Part shown: positions 25,429 to 32,697 of the stretch, one piece after another
How the letters are laid out: each line of letters starts with the position of its first letter
Numbering within the stretch: the stretch's first letter is position 1
Source of the DNA: Gulosibacter molinativorax
Lineage (GTDB): Bacteria > Actinomycetota > Actinomycetes > Actinomycetales > Microbacteriaceae
Length of the DNA stretch: 64,000 nucleotides
Assembly (NCBI RefSeq): GCF_003010915.2
Contig: NZ_CP028426.1
Span: forward strand, 1,302,001 to 1,366,000
Reading direction: 5' to 3'
The notes under the pieces: generated by a model
What the model was told of the DNA's origin: nothing
What the model saw: the letters and a program-made list of their open reading frames with translations, nothing else
Databases searched by the model: none
Made by a program: the position numbers and the translations under genes

Positions 25429-25494
25429 GCATCAAGCTTGAGACTATGGTGCGATTATCGCAATCTAATTTGCCAAAACAGCAAGGAACCCCCG

Positions 25495-26076
25495 ATGCCT
25501 CATTCAACGTTGGACCAGCTGGGCCCGCGGCTGCGCGCCGCGCGACAGGCGCGCGAGCTCACGCTGGCCGAACTCGCCGAACGGGCAAGAGTCTCCGTGA
25601 GCACGCTCTCCCGGCTCGAATCCGGCAAGCGGCAGGCGACGCTCGAGCTCCTGCTGCCCATCACCCGCGTCCTCGACATCCGCATCGACGACCTCCTCGC
25701 GGCGCACACGGCCGACCCGCGAGTTCGGCGCACTGCCGTCACCCGCAACGGCCACACGATCACGCCACTCTCCCCCGCGGCTTCCCCGATCGACACCTAC
25801 CGGGTGACCTACCCGCCCGTCGACGAGCTCCCGACCCTGCGCGTGCACGACGGCTACGAGTGGCTCTACGTGCTCGACGGTCGCTTGCGACTGCGGTTGG
25901 GCGACCAGGACCTCGTGCTACAGCCCGGCGAGGCAGCCGAGTTCGACACGCGGGTACCTCACGCGATGTCGGCCGACGGCGATGAGCCGGCCCGAGTCAT
26001 CAGCATCTTCAATTCCGCGGGGATGCGGATGCACACGCATGTCGCTGAGGCTGCGGTAGGAGGCGACCAAGGATAG
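25495..26076 (+). CDS. XRE-family regulator with C-terminal cupin domain
   Basis: 193 residues. Residues 10-65 form a Cro/C1-type helix-turn-helix (LRAARQARELTLAELAERARVSVSTLSRLESGKRQATLELLLPI). Residues 105-180 form a cupin barrel (HDGYEWLYVLDGRLRLRLGDQDLVLQPGEAAEFDTRVPHAM), probably a small-molecule sensor. AAGGA precedes ATG 25495. It is divergent from the flavoprotein-methyltransferase gene across 66 bases and is probably its regulator. Confidence 0.9.
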   Translation: MPHSTLDQLGPRLRAARQARELTLAELAERARVSVSTLSRLESGKRQATLELLLPITRVLDIRIDDLLAAHTADPRVRRTAVTRNGHTITPLSPAASPIDTYRVTYPPVDELPTLRVHDGYEWLYVLDGRLRLRLGDQDLVLQPGEAAEFDTRVPHAMSADGDEPARVISIFNSAGMRMHTHVAEAAVGGDQG

Positions 26077-26094
26077 CGAATCCCATCCCAGTCG

Positions 26095-26490
26095 CTAGGC
26101 CTCGCTCACGTAGTACCAGCGACCCGATTCGCGCACGAAACGGCTGACCTCGTGCTGCACGCCGCGTTCGATATCGCCCGACGCGGCGATTCCGCGATAG
26201 CACGCTTCGAACTCGACCACGCCGTCCGTGTCGAACGGGCCACCCGCATCCACCCGCACGACGTCTAGGCGACGCCACTGCACGACCGGATCCAGCTCGA
26301 TGTGGGGCGGTCGCGTGGTTCGGTGCCAGGTCTCAAGGAGGTAATCCGGCAGGCCGAGTGCGAACGCCGAATAGCGCGACCGCATGAGGGCCTCTGCCGT
26401 AGGCGCCGCCTCCCCGCGATGCCAGCGGGCGCAGCATTCCCCATAGACGAGGCCAGTCCCGCACGGGCAACGCGTCGAGTCGTCAATCAT
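26095..26490 (-). CDS. YchJ/UPF0225-family SEC-C motif protein
   Basis: 131 residues. An N-terminal SEC-C-type zinc motif (C-P-C-G-T-G-L-V-Y-G-E-C-C, residues 8-20) is followed by the YchJ signature TAEALMRSRYSAFALGLPDYLLETWHRTTRP and an NTF2-like fold domain ending in RWYYVSEA. Family function is unknown. The start at 26490 avoids running into the divergent TetR promoter. Convergent to the cupin regulator, separated by 18 bases. Confidence 0.9.
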   Translation of the reverse strand: MIDDSTRCPCGTGLVYGECCARWHRGEAAPTAEALMRSRYSAFALGLPDYLLETWHRTTRPPHIELDPVVQWRRLDVVRVDAGGPFDTDGVVEFEACYRGIAASGDIERGVQHEVSRFVRESGRWYYVSEA

Positions 26491-26561
26491 GCATCCGAGT
26501 TTAGGAGCAACAACTAATGCTTGCAGCGCACATGGAACACCAAGCATGCACGCCTGCACCC

Positions 26562-26610
26562 TTTGCACTTGTGCAAACTTGCACGACTGCATACTCTGTA
26601 TCAGTGCAAA
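26562..26610 (+). promoter_or_regulatory. TetR promoter with GTGCAAA repeats
   Basis: TTTGCAC-TT-GTGCAAA (26562-26577) is a 16-bp palindrome, and another GTGCAAA occurs at 26604-26610, on the proposed GTG start. The palindrome is a good operator candidate for the TetR protein encoded next. Confidence 0.55.
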
Positions 26611-27239
26611 CTTCTGACTTAAGCCTTCGCGAACGTAATCGCGCCGACACGTGGGAGAGAATCCACAACGCCGCGGCAGAGCTTGCCCTCGAGCTCGGCT
26701 GGACAGCCACAACGATCGACATGATCGCGACACAGGCAGGTATTTCGAAGCGGACGTTCTTCAACTACTTCCCCAGCAAAGAGGACGCGATCCTCGGCGC
26801 GCTCGAACCGTCGATACCGGACGCCGCACTCGCGGCGTTCTATAAAAGCGACGAAGACCTCATCCACCGCACCGTGACGCTGACCCTCGCCGTCATGCGC
26901 GCGAGTTACCCGCACGAGGCTGGTCGCACCCGACGCCAAAAGCTCATCCAGCGGATGCCCGAGCTCAGTTCCCGCCTCAAGCATCTCTCTATGGGATTCG
27001 AACGGGTCATTGAGCCCGTCGTCCTCGGCGAAGTGAAGCGCATTGGGGAGGAAACCCAGCAGCAGTTCCGCAATACGCCGGAAGATGCGGCTCACGCGCT
27101 CACGCTCTATGCGCTCACGATCATCCGTTTCGCATTCACCAAAAACCCGGCATCCCTCTCAGAAGAGGGCGACGCGGCAGTGTCGTCGGCCATCACTATT
27201 TTTCGAGAGGTAATTCAGAGTTCAACATGGCTGAGTTAG
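26604..27239 (+). CDS. TetR-family transcriptional regulator
   Basis: 211 residues from GTG 26604 (MQTSDLSLRERNRADTWERI). The helix-turn-helix region is TTIDMIATQAGISKRTFFNYFPSKEDAI, a standard TetR recognition segment, followed by a mainly helical ligand domain. The frame is open to 26517, but that earlier start would place the palindrome at 26562 inside the coding region and add a Thr/Cys-rich stretch without homology. It overlaps the drug-transporter gene by 13 bases, so it probably represses the pair and itself. Confidence 0.85.
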   Translation: MQTSDLSLRERNRADTWERIHNAAAELALELGWTATTIDMIATQAGISKRTFFNYFPSKEDAILGALEPSIPDAALAAFYKSDEDLIHRTVTLTLAVMRASYPHEAGRTRRQKLIQRMPELSSRLKHLSMGFERVIEPVVLGEVKRIGEETQQQFRNTPEDAAHALTLYALTIIRFAFTKNPASLSEEGDAAVSSAITIFREVIQSSTWLS

Positions 27240-28915
27240 AGAAATCAGGGTCGTCTTCGCAGAACGCGACCAATACGGAAAAATCGACCAGGCGATCGAC
27301 TTCCGATACGCCCTCGGCCCGCAGCATTGTTCCGCTGTTCATCACCTTAATGGTGATCATGCTGCTCGCATCCCTGAGCCAGATGGTGCTCTCGAGCGCC
27401 CTGCCGACGATTGTCGGTGAGCTGCACGGCGTCGAACACATGATGTGGGTGACGACGGCATATCTGCTTGCCGCGACCATCATGATGCCGATCTACGGCA
27501 ACGTCAGTGACCTCCTCGGTCGCAAGCCCGTGCTCATCGGCGCAATCACGCTCTTCCTCGTGGGCTCGATCATCGGTGGCGTCGCACCAACGATGGAATG
27601 GCTCATTGTCGCCCGCCTCGTGCAGGGCCTCGGAGGCGGTGGCCTGATGATCCTCTCGCAGGCCGCCATCGCCGACGTCGTCCCGGCACGAGACCGCGGC
27701 AAGTACATGGGCATCATGGGCGGCGTGTTCGCGTTTTCCTCGGTGGCTGGCCCGCTACTCGGCGGCTGGCTGACGGAAGGCCCCGGTTGGCGCTGGGCAT
27801 TCTGGATGAACGTGCCCCTCGGCGCAATCGCGCTGGTGGCGACCATCGTGCTCCTGAAGCTTCCGAAACGCGCTCAGGATGAGCGTCCCAAGCTCGACTA
27901 CCTCGGCATGGCACTGCTCGCGATCGCGACGAGCTGCCTCATCCTGTTGGCAACCTGGGGCGGTTCGACCTACGAGTGGGTCTCCCCGCAGATTATTGGC
28001 CTCGGCATCGGCGTTGTCGTATTCGGAGCGCTCTTCGTCTGGGCCGAGTTCAAGGCCGAATCCCCGATCATCCCCATGTCGATGTTCAAGAAGCGCAACT
28101 TCACGCTGCCCACGATCGCAGGTCTCCTCATCGCGGTGCCGATGTTCGGCGTGATCGGATACATGCCGACCTACTTCCAGATGGCGGTAGGCGCGAGCCC
28201 GCAAGAAGCCGGGTTCCTCATGATTCCGATGATGGCGAGCATGCTGATCGTCTCGATCATCATTGGTGCGTTAATCTCGAAGACGGGTCGGTATAAGATT
28301 TGGCCGTTGATCGGCATGATTGTGCTCGCCGCCGGCATCACCGGCATGTCGTTCATCACGGTCGAAAGTCCGGTCTGGGTCATCAGCATAGGGCTCGCCA
28401 TGATCGGTATCGGTCTCGGCATGTCGCAACAGGTCCTGACGCTCATCGTGCAGAACACGTTCCCCAACCGGATCGTCGGCACCGCGACCGCGGCGAACAA
28501 CTATTTCCGCCAGGTTGGCGGCAGCCTCGGCTCCGCGATCGTTGGTTCGCTGTTCGTCGGTCGGCTCAGTTCTATCCTCTCCCAGGATCTTCCCGCGGGC
28601 TCGACGCCAAATGACGGTGTAAATTCGCTCACTCCCGAGATCGTGAACTCGCTCCCAGAAGGCATCCGCTCGATCGTGGTGAACGGCTACAACGAGGCGC
28701 TGATGCCAATCTTCCTCTACATGGTGCCGCTCATCATCGCGGCGATCATCATGATGGTGTTCGTCCAGGTGGTTCCGCTCGCCACCAAGATCGAGCGCGA
28801 TGAGGTAGTCCCGGAGAGCCTCGCAGATGGCCACCTTCCGGTTGCCACGGGAGCGATCCACATTAAAGAGAACATCACCTACGGTGAGGCAGAAGAGCGC
28901 GGCGTAGACAAATAG
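27227..28915 (+). CDS. MFS drug exporter, DHA2 (EmrB/QacA) family
   Basis: 562 residues with fourteen predicted membrane segments. Family marks are the LSSALPTIVGEL motif of helix 1, NVSDLLGRKPVLIGA, RLVQGLGGGGLMILSQA with the following ARDRGKYMG, and motif C (GPLLGGWLTEGPGWRWAFWMNVPLG) of antiporters. A hydrophilic N-terminal tail of 32 residues and a C-terminal cytoplasmic tail flank the core. It is translationally coupled to the TetR gene and probably exports a toxic organic compound that the TetR senses. Confidence 0.94.
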   Translation: MAELEKSGSSSQNATNTEKSTRRSTSDTPSARSIVPLFITLMVIMLLASLSQMVLSSALPTIVGELHGVEHMMWVTTAYLLAATIMMPIYGNVSDLLGRKPVLIGAITLFLVGSIIGGVAPTMEWLIVARLVQGLGGGGLMILSQAAIADVVPARDRGKYMGIMGGVFAFSSVAGPLLGGWLTEGPGWRWAFWMNVPLGAIALVATIVLLKLPKRAQDERPKLDYLGMALLAIATSCLILLATWGGSTYEWVSPQIIGLGIGVVVFGALFVWAEFKAESPIIPMSMFKKRNFTLPTIAGLLIAVPMFGVIGYMPTYFQMAVGASPQEAGFLMIPMMASMLIVSIIIGALISKTGRYKIWPLIGMIVLAAGITGMSFITVESPVWVISIGLAMIGIGLGMSQQVLTLIVQNTFPNRIVGTATAANNYFRQVGGSLGSAIVGSLFVGRLSSILSQDLPAGSTPNDGVNSLTPEIVNSLPEGIRSIVVNGYNEALMPIFLYMVPLIIAAIIMMVFVQVVPLATKIERDEVVPESLADGHLPVATGAIHIKENITYGEAEERGVDK

Positions 28916-28952
28916 TCTTCGCGTAGCGCTCGCGCGAACCCTCGAGCGTCAT

Positions 28953-29018
28953 GTGGCCCCACATTTCGTCGTACCCTAACGAGAACAACTCTCGAGCTAC
29001 GACGAAGTATGGGGCCAC
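28953..29018. repeat. Interrupted long inverted repeat over the start of the GNAT-AAA gene
   Basis: GTGGCCCCA-cat-TTCGTCGTA (28953-28973) is the complement of TACGACGAA-gta-TGGGGCCAC (28998-29018), with 18 of 21 positions pairing around a 24-base spacer that itself contains GAGA-N5-TCTC. The right arm covers the ATG at 29009. Confidence 0.75.
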
Positions 29019-30298
29019 ACGTGACTAACTGGCGAATTCGCGACCTGCAGCCGACCGATGTTGACGGATTTCTCAAGCTCTGGGAGGAATACCGCGCGAG
29101 TGGCAATGAACTTGTCTACTCCCTCAGCGAGGTGCTCGCGTCCATCCGCGTTGATACCGCCGTCGCAGCCGTCGTTGGCGAGGAAGTCGTCGGCGTCACG
29201 GTCGCCCGGGCCGCGCACGACCAGGGCTGGATCGTCTTCAACGGCGTCAGCAAGCCCTGGCAGCGGCGCGGCATTAGCCGGGCAATGCTCGGAGCCGTCG
29301 AGCAGCGGCTCGCGACCCAGGGCATCCAGCGTGTGTCGATCCTCGTGCCCGATGGCGAAGAGCACGTGCAGTCGCTCACGCGCTCCGGGTTCGCGGACAA
29401 GGCGCACCTGCGGTACTTCGAGCGCACGATTCCGGTGAGCCAGCAGGAACTCGCGTTGCTTCGCGACCTGGGCGGGCGGATGCTCGCCCGCGACCGCTGG
29501 GACAATATCGGCGGGATGCAGGAAGAGAAGAACATCCTCGAGCGTCGGCTCGTGCTGCCGCTATCTGACCCGGAGCTCGCGCAGGGCTTCGGCGTGGTGC
29601 CGCCCCGTGCCATCGTGCTGTTTGGCCCTCCGGGAACCGGCAAGACCACGTTTGCGAAGGGCATCGCCTCGCGGCTGGAATGGCCGTTCGTCGAGGTCTT
29701 CCCCTCGCGCCTCGCGGCATCCCCCAAGGGACTCGCGGGCGAGCTGCGCGAGACCTTCGAGAAGATCGAACACCTCGACCATGCCGTCGTCTTCATCGAC
29801 GAGGTGGAGGAGATCGCGGTGCGTCGCGGCGGCGAGCCGCCCTCGCCGATGCAGGGCGTGACGAATGAGCTGCTGAAGCTCATCCCGGCATTCCGCGAAA
29901 AGCCGGGTCGTCTGCTCATCTGCGCGACGAACTTCATTCGTGCGCTCGACCCCGCGTTCCTGCGCCACGGCCGCTTCGACTACGTCATTCCCATCGGGCT
30001 TCCGGATGCGGCGGCACGTCACGCGATCTGGGTCGGCTTCGTACCCGAGAAGGCCGCGGAGGGGCTCAACTTCGACGCGCTTGTGCAAGCTTCCGAGGGC
30101 TTCTCCCCCGCCGACATCGAGTTCGCAGCGCGAAGCGCGGCGCAGACCGCACTTGAGCGTGCCGTCACAACCGGAGACAAGTCCTCCGGACCGACGCTTG
30201 ACGACTACCTGAACGCGACGGCACAGACACGCACAACAGTCTCGAGCGAGGTCAACGCCGAGTTCCAGGAAGACATCGAGGAGATCGCGCGGCTTTAG
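29009..30298 (+). CDS. GNAT acetyltransferase-AAA+ ATPase fusion
   Basis: 429 residues. Residues 1-140 form a GNAT fold with the acetyl-CoA loop in S-K-P-W-Q-R-R-G-I-S-R-A-M-L. Residues 155-429 form an AAA+ module of the proteasomal/FtsH-like branch: Walker A G206-P-P-G-T-G-K-T213, Walker B V-F-I-D-E-V-E-E (261-268), sensor 1 CATN and arginine-finger-type HGRFDYVI. A GTG at 29021 (MTNWRIRDL) is an equally good start and would leave the inverted repeat entirely upstream. The gene stands alone between a drug-exporter operon and a two-component system. The substrate is unknown; a protein or peptide substrate is suggested by the AAA+ class. Confidence 0.85.
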   Translation: MGPHVTNWRIRDLQPTDVDGFLKLWEEYRASGNELVYSLSEVLASIRVDTAVAAVVGEEVVGVTVARAAHDQGWIVFNGVSKPWQRRGISRAMLGAVEQRLATQGIQRVSILVPDGEEHVQSLTRSGFADKAHLRYFERTIPVSQQELALLRDLGGRMLARDRWDNIGGMQEEKNILERRLVLPLSDPELAQGFGVVPPRAIVLFGPPGTGKTTFAKGIASRLEWPFVEVFPSRLAASPKGLAGELRETFEKIEHLDHAVVFIDEVEEIAVRRGGEPPSPMQGVTNELLKLIPAFREKPGRLLICATNFIRALDPAFLRHGRFDYVIPIGLPDAAARHAIWVGFVPEKAAEGLNFDALVQASEGFSPADIEFAARSAAQTALERAVTTGDKSSGPTLDDYLNATAQTRTTVSSEVNAEFQEDIEEIARL

Positions 30299-30303
30299 CG
30301 CCC

Positions 30304-30399
30304 CGGGAGTAGCCCAAAGAGCGTATCGACCGGTCCGGGAGTAGCCCGCAGGGCGTATCGACCGGCGCGACCTCGATACGTCCCTGCGGGACTACTCGG
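30304..30399. repeat. Two direct and one inverted copies of a TCGATAC repeat, forming a hairpin
   Basis: Direct copies at 30304-30333 and 30336-30365 share CGGGAGTAGCCC and GCGTATCGACCGG, and an inverted copy at about 30371-30399 pairs with the second. The resulting hairpin lies between convergent genes and probably terminates both. The inverted copy forms the last codons of the histidine kinase gene. Confidence 0.75.
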
Positions 30400-31786
30400 C
30401 CGGCGAGGGGAACGACTCGGTCAGCGACGGGGGCCGCTCGGCCAGCGGCGTCGCCAAGATGCGCGGGGAGTCGATCGTGATCACGGTCGGTCCGCCGCTC
30501 GGGCTGACGACCGTGAGGGTCGCGTCGAACGTGTCGAGGCGCCGGCGCACGCCGGCGAGTCCGCCCGCGCGATCCGGCGAAGCCTCCGCATCCATACCGC
30601 CGATCCCGTCGTCGATAACGAGGACCCGCACCGCATCGGCTCCGGCTCCGGCACGATCCTGGACATCCACCCGGATCGAGGATGCCCGGGCGTGCTTGGT
30701 GGCGTTCGTCACCAGTTCGGTGACCGCGAAATAAAGCGCCGACTCGAGCGGAGCCGCGAGGCGCACCTCGAGATTCGAGGTGACGGTCGTCGGCACGATC
30801 GCGTCCGCAGCCAGCGAGCGAAGCGCATCCACGAGGCCGCGATCGGCGAGGACCGGCGGCATGATGCCTCGGACGAGGTGCCGCAGCTCCCCGAGCGCCG
30901 CCGCCGACTCGTCCTTGGCCTGTTGCAGCAGTTCGATGGCCGCATCCGGGTCGTCGCGCACGAGCCGCGTCGCCTCACCAATCGTGAGCCCCGTCGCGAC
31001 GAGTCGCATCTGCGCGCCGTCGTGGAGGTCGCGTTCGATGCGGCGCAGCTCGGCCTGCTCGAGGTCGAGTGCGTCGGCCCGCGTAGTCTCGAGCCGCGCG
31101 ACCCGCCGCCGGAGCGCCTCGGTGTTCTCGACGTGCAGCACGGCACGGGTCCAAGCGCCAAGCGCCCGGAGCGTGGGTCGGGCGAGCCACCAACCGAGCA
31201 GAATCTGGAGGATCGACGCGATCGTCGTGGCGACCGCCAGAAGCGGGAGGCTGTCGGTCCAGAGTTCAAAGAGAAGCAGGTACGAGCCGGGGCGAAAGGC
31301 CGGGAAAGCGAGCTCAAACTGGAGCGCGGCAAGCTGCCACACGCCGTCGAGGGCGAGGCCGAACGCGAGCAGCCCGAGGAAGAGACCCACCACTGGGTTC
31401 GTGAGCTGCCACAGCAGGTCGCGGAGTACCGCGGGATCCCGCAGTCGCTGCCAGGAGTGGCGCACACCGGCGAACCCCGGCTCGCCTTCGACCGGCCGAT
31501 ACTCCGCGCGGACGTCGACATTCGCGAACTTTCGCGCGAGCCGCCGCGAGCGCTCCGCATTCTCGCGCGCGAACTGCAGCGCGCTTGGGACGAGCCACAG
31601 CCCCACCACGACGAAACAGAGCACGAGCACGATCGTGCTCCAGATAAGGCCCGCGAGGTCGAGCAGCGCCTGCACCGCGAAGCGCAGGTCTCGCCCCCAC
31701 GCCCGGGGCGCCTTGGGGAGCGGTTCGTTCTCCGCGGGTCGCGCCGCCGCGTCGCGGTACGATGTGTCGGAAATCACAGTGTTCAT
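30392..31786 (-). CDS. Sensor histidine kinase (HisKA_3, NarL-type partner)
   Basis: 464 residues. A membrane sensor region (about residues 40-235) contains four hydrophobic segments. The HisKA_3 dimerisation helix has the phospho-acceptor His in RRIERDLHDGAQMRL. The ATPase domain has N-box ELVTNATKHA, G1 DDGIGGM and GGLAGVRRRL. The start at 31786 (MNTVISD) excludes an extension that would cross the divergent promoter. Its divergent neighbour is the matching NarL-type regulator. The C-terminal tail, about 15 residues, is encoded partly by an intergenic repeat element. Confidence 0.92.
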   Translation of the reverse strand: MNTVISDTSYRDAAARPAENEPLPKAPRAWGRDLRFAVQALLDLAGLIWSTIVLVLCFVVVGLWLVPSALQFARENAERSRRLARKFANVDVRAEYRPVEGEPGFAGVRHSWQRLRDPAVLRDLLWQLTNPVVGLFLGLLAFGLALDGVWQLAALQFELAFPAFRPGSYLLLFELWTDSLPLLAVATTIASILQILLGWWLARPTLRALGAWTRAVLHVENTEALRRRVARLETTRADALDLEQAELRRIERDLHDGAQMRLVATGLTIGEATRLVRDDPDAAIELLQQAKDESAAALGELRHLVRGIMPPVLADRGLVDALRSLAADAIVPTTVTSNLEVRLAAPLESALYFAVTELVTNATKHARASSIRVDVQDRAGAGADAVRVLVIDDGIGGMDAEASPDRAGGLAGVRRRLDTFDATLTVVSPSGGPTVITIDSPRILATPLAERPPSLTESFPSPAE

Positions 31787-31822
31787 AGCCCCAAGCTTGT
31801 CGCGGTAGTCGCGGCAGCTCGA

Positions 31823-31836
31823 TGGTGCCAGCACCA
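31823..31836. promoter_or_regulatory. Palindrome TGGTGC-CA-GCACCA in the kinase/regulator promoter
   Basis: A 14-bp perfect palindrome midway between the divergent kinase and regulator genes. The same core recurs twice at 32584-32629, in front of the MmpL gene. It is a likely binding site for the response regulator encoded next. Confidence 0.65.
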
Positions 31837-31866
31837 CTGTTCACCACGACATCTGATTCGAGGGTA

Positions 31867-32517
31867 GTGCCGTTGCGTGTCTTCATCGCGGAAGATCAAC
31901 TGCTGATTCGGCGCGGGATCGAACAGCTCCTGCGGTCACATGGCATCGAGGTCGTCGGCACCGCCGAGAGTGCCGAGGGGCTCGAGGATGCGGTGCTCGC
32001 CTCGGGTGCGACGCTCGCGCTCTTCGATATTCGGATGCCCCCGACCCAGACTGACGAGGGGATCCGGGTGGGGGTCGAGCTGCGGCGACGCTCGCCCGGG
32101 TTTCCTGTCGTCGTGCTGTCGCAGTACGTCGAGCAGCTGTACTTCAACGAGCTCCTCGCCGATGACCGCGACGCAGTCGGGTACCTCCTCAAGGACCGGG
32201 TCTTCGATGACCGGCGCTTCGTGGGCATCCTGCGCGCCGTGGAGGCGGGCGATACCGCCGTCGACCCCGAGGTGGTCGCGCGCCTCGAGTCGCGACGGCC
32301 CGCATCCGGCCGCTTGGCCGAGCTCACCGATCGCGAGTATGAGGTGCTCGGCCACATGGCCAGCGGCTCGGCGAATCTGGAAATCGCCGAGCGGTTGTTC
32401 GTGACCGAAAAGGCCGTCGCGAAGCACATCAACGCCATCTTCGCGAAGCTCGGGCTAAGCGACCACAGTGTGAGTTCGCGCCGCGTCGAAGCGGTGCTGA
32501 CGTACCTGCGGCGGTAA
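31867..32517 (+). CDS. Response regulator, NarL/LuxR family
   Basis: 216 residues from GTG 31867 (MPLRVFIAEDQLLI). Receiver domain with acidic pocket E9-D10, phospho-acceptor D54 in LFDIRMPP and Lys in YLLKDRV. The C-terminal LuxR-type helix-turn-helix reads LTDREYEVLGHMASGSANLEIAERLFVTEKAVAKHINAIFAKLGL. It pairs with the divergent kinase. The palindromes flanking it suggest autoregulation and control of the downstream MmpL exporter. Confidence 0.93.
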   Translation: MPLRVFIAEDQLLIRRGIEQLLRSHGIEVVGTAESAEGLEDAVLASGATLALFDIRMPPTQTDEGIRVGVELRRRSPGFPVVVLSQYVEQLYFNELLADDRDAVGYLLKDRVFDDRRFVGILRAVEAGDTAVDPEVVARLESRRPASGRLAELTDREYEVLGHMASGSANLEIAERLFVTEKAVAKHINAIFAKLGLSDHSVSSRRVEAVLTYLRR

Positions 32518-32583
32518 ACGCGAGCGCCGCTCCGTTCGCGGGCAGTGGAAGTAGCCGCGAGCGCCGCGTGGTTCGCAGGCCCA

Positions 32584-32629
32584 GGTGGTGCTGGCACCAC
32601 CCTTCGACCGAGGTGGTGCTGCCACCACC
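32584..32629 (+). promoter_or_regulatory. Two palindromic operators upstream of the MmpL gene
   Basis: GGTGGTGC-TG-GCACCACC (32584-32601) and GGTGGTG-CTGC-CACCACC (32612-32629), centres 28 bp apart, both related to the palindrome at 31823. They lie about 70-115 bases upstream of the MmpL start, where an activator of the NarL class would bind. Confidence 0.7.
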
Positions 32630-32697
32630 GCGCGAGCATTGCCTGGCGGCTGAGATCGGAAGTGACCCACTCGATCTCGCACGAACGGATGCAGCCC

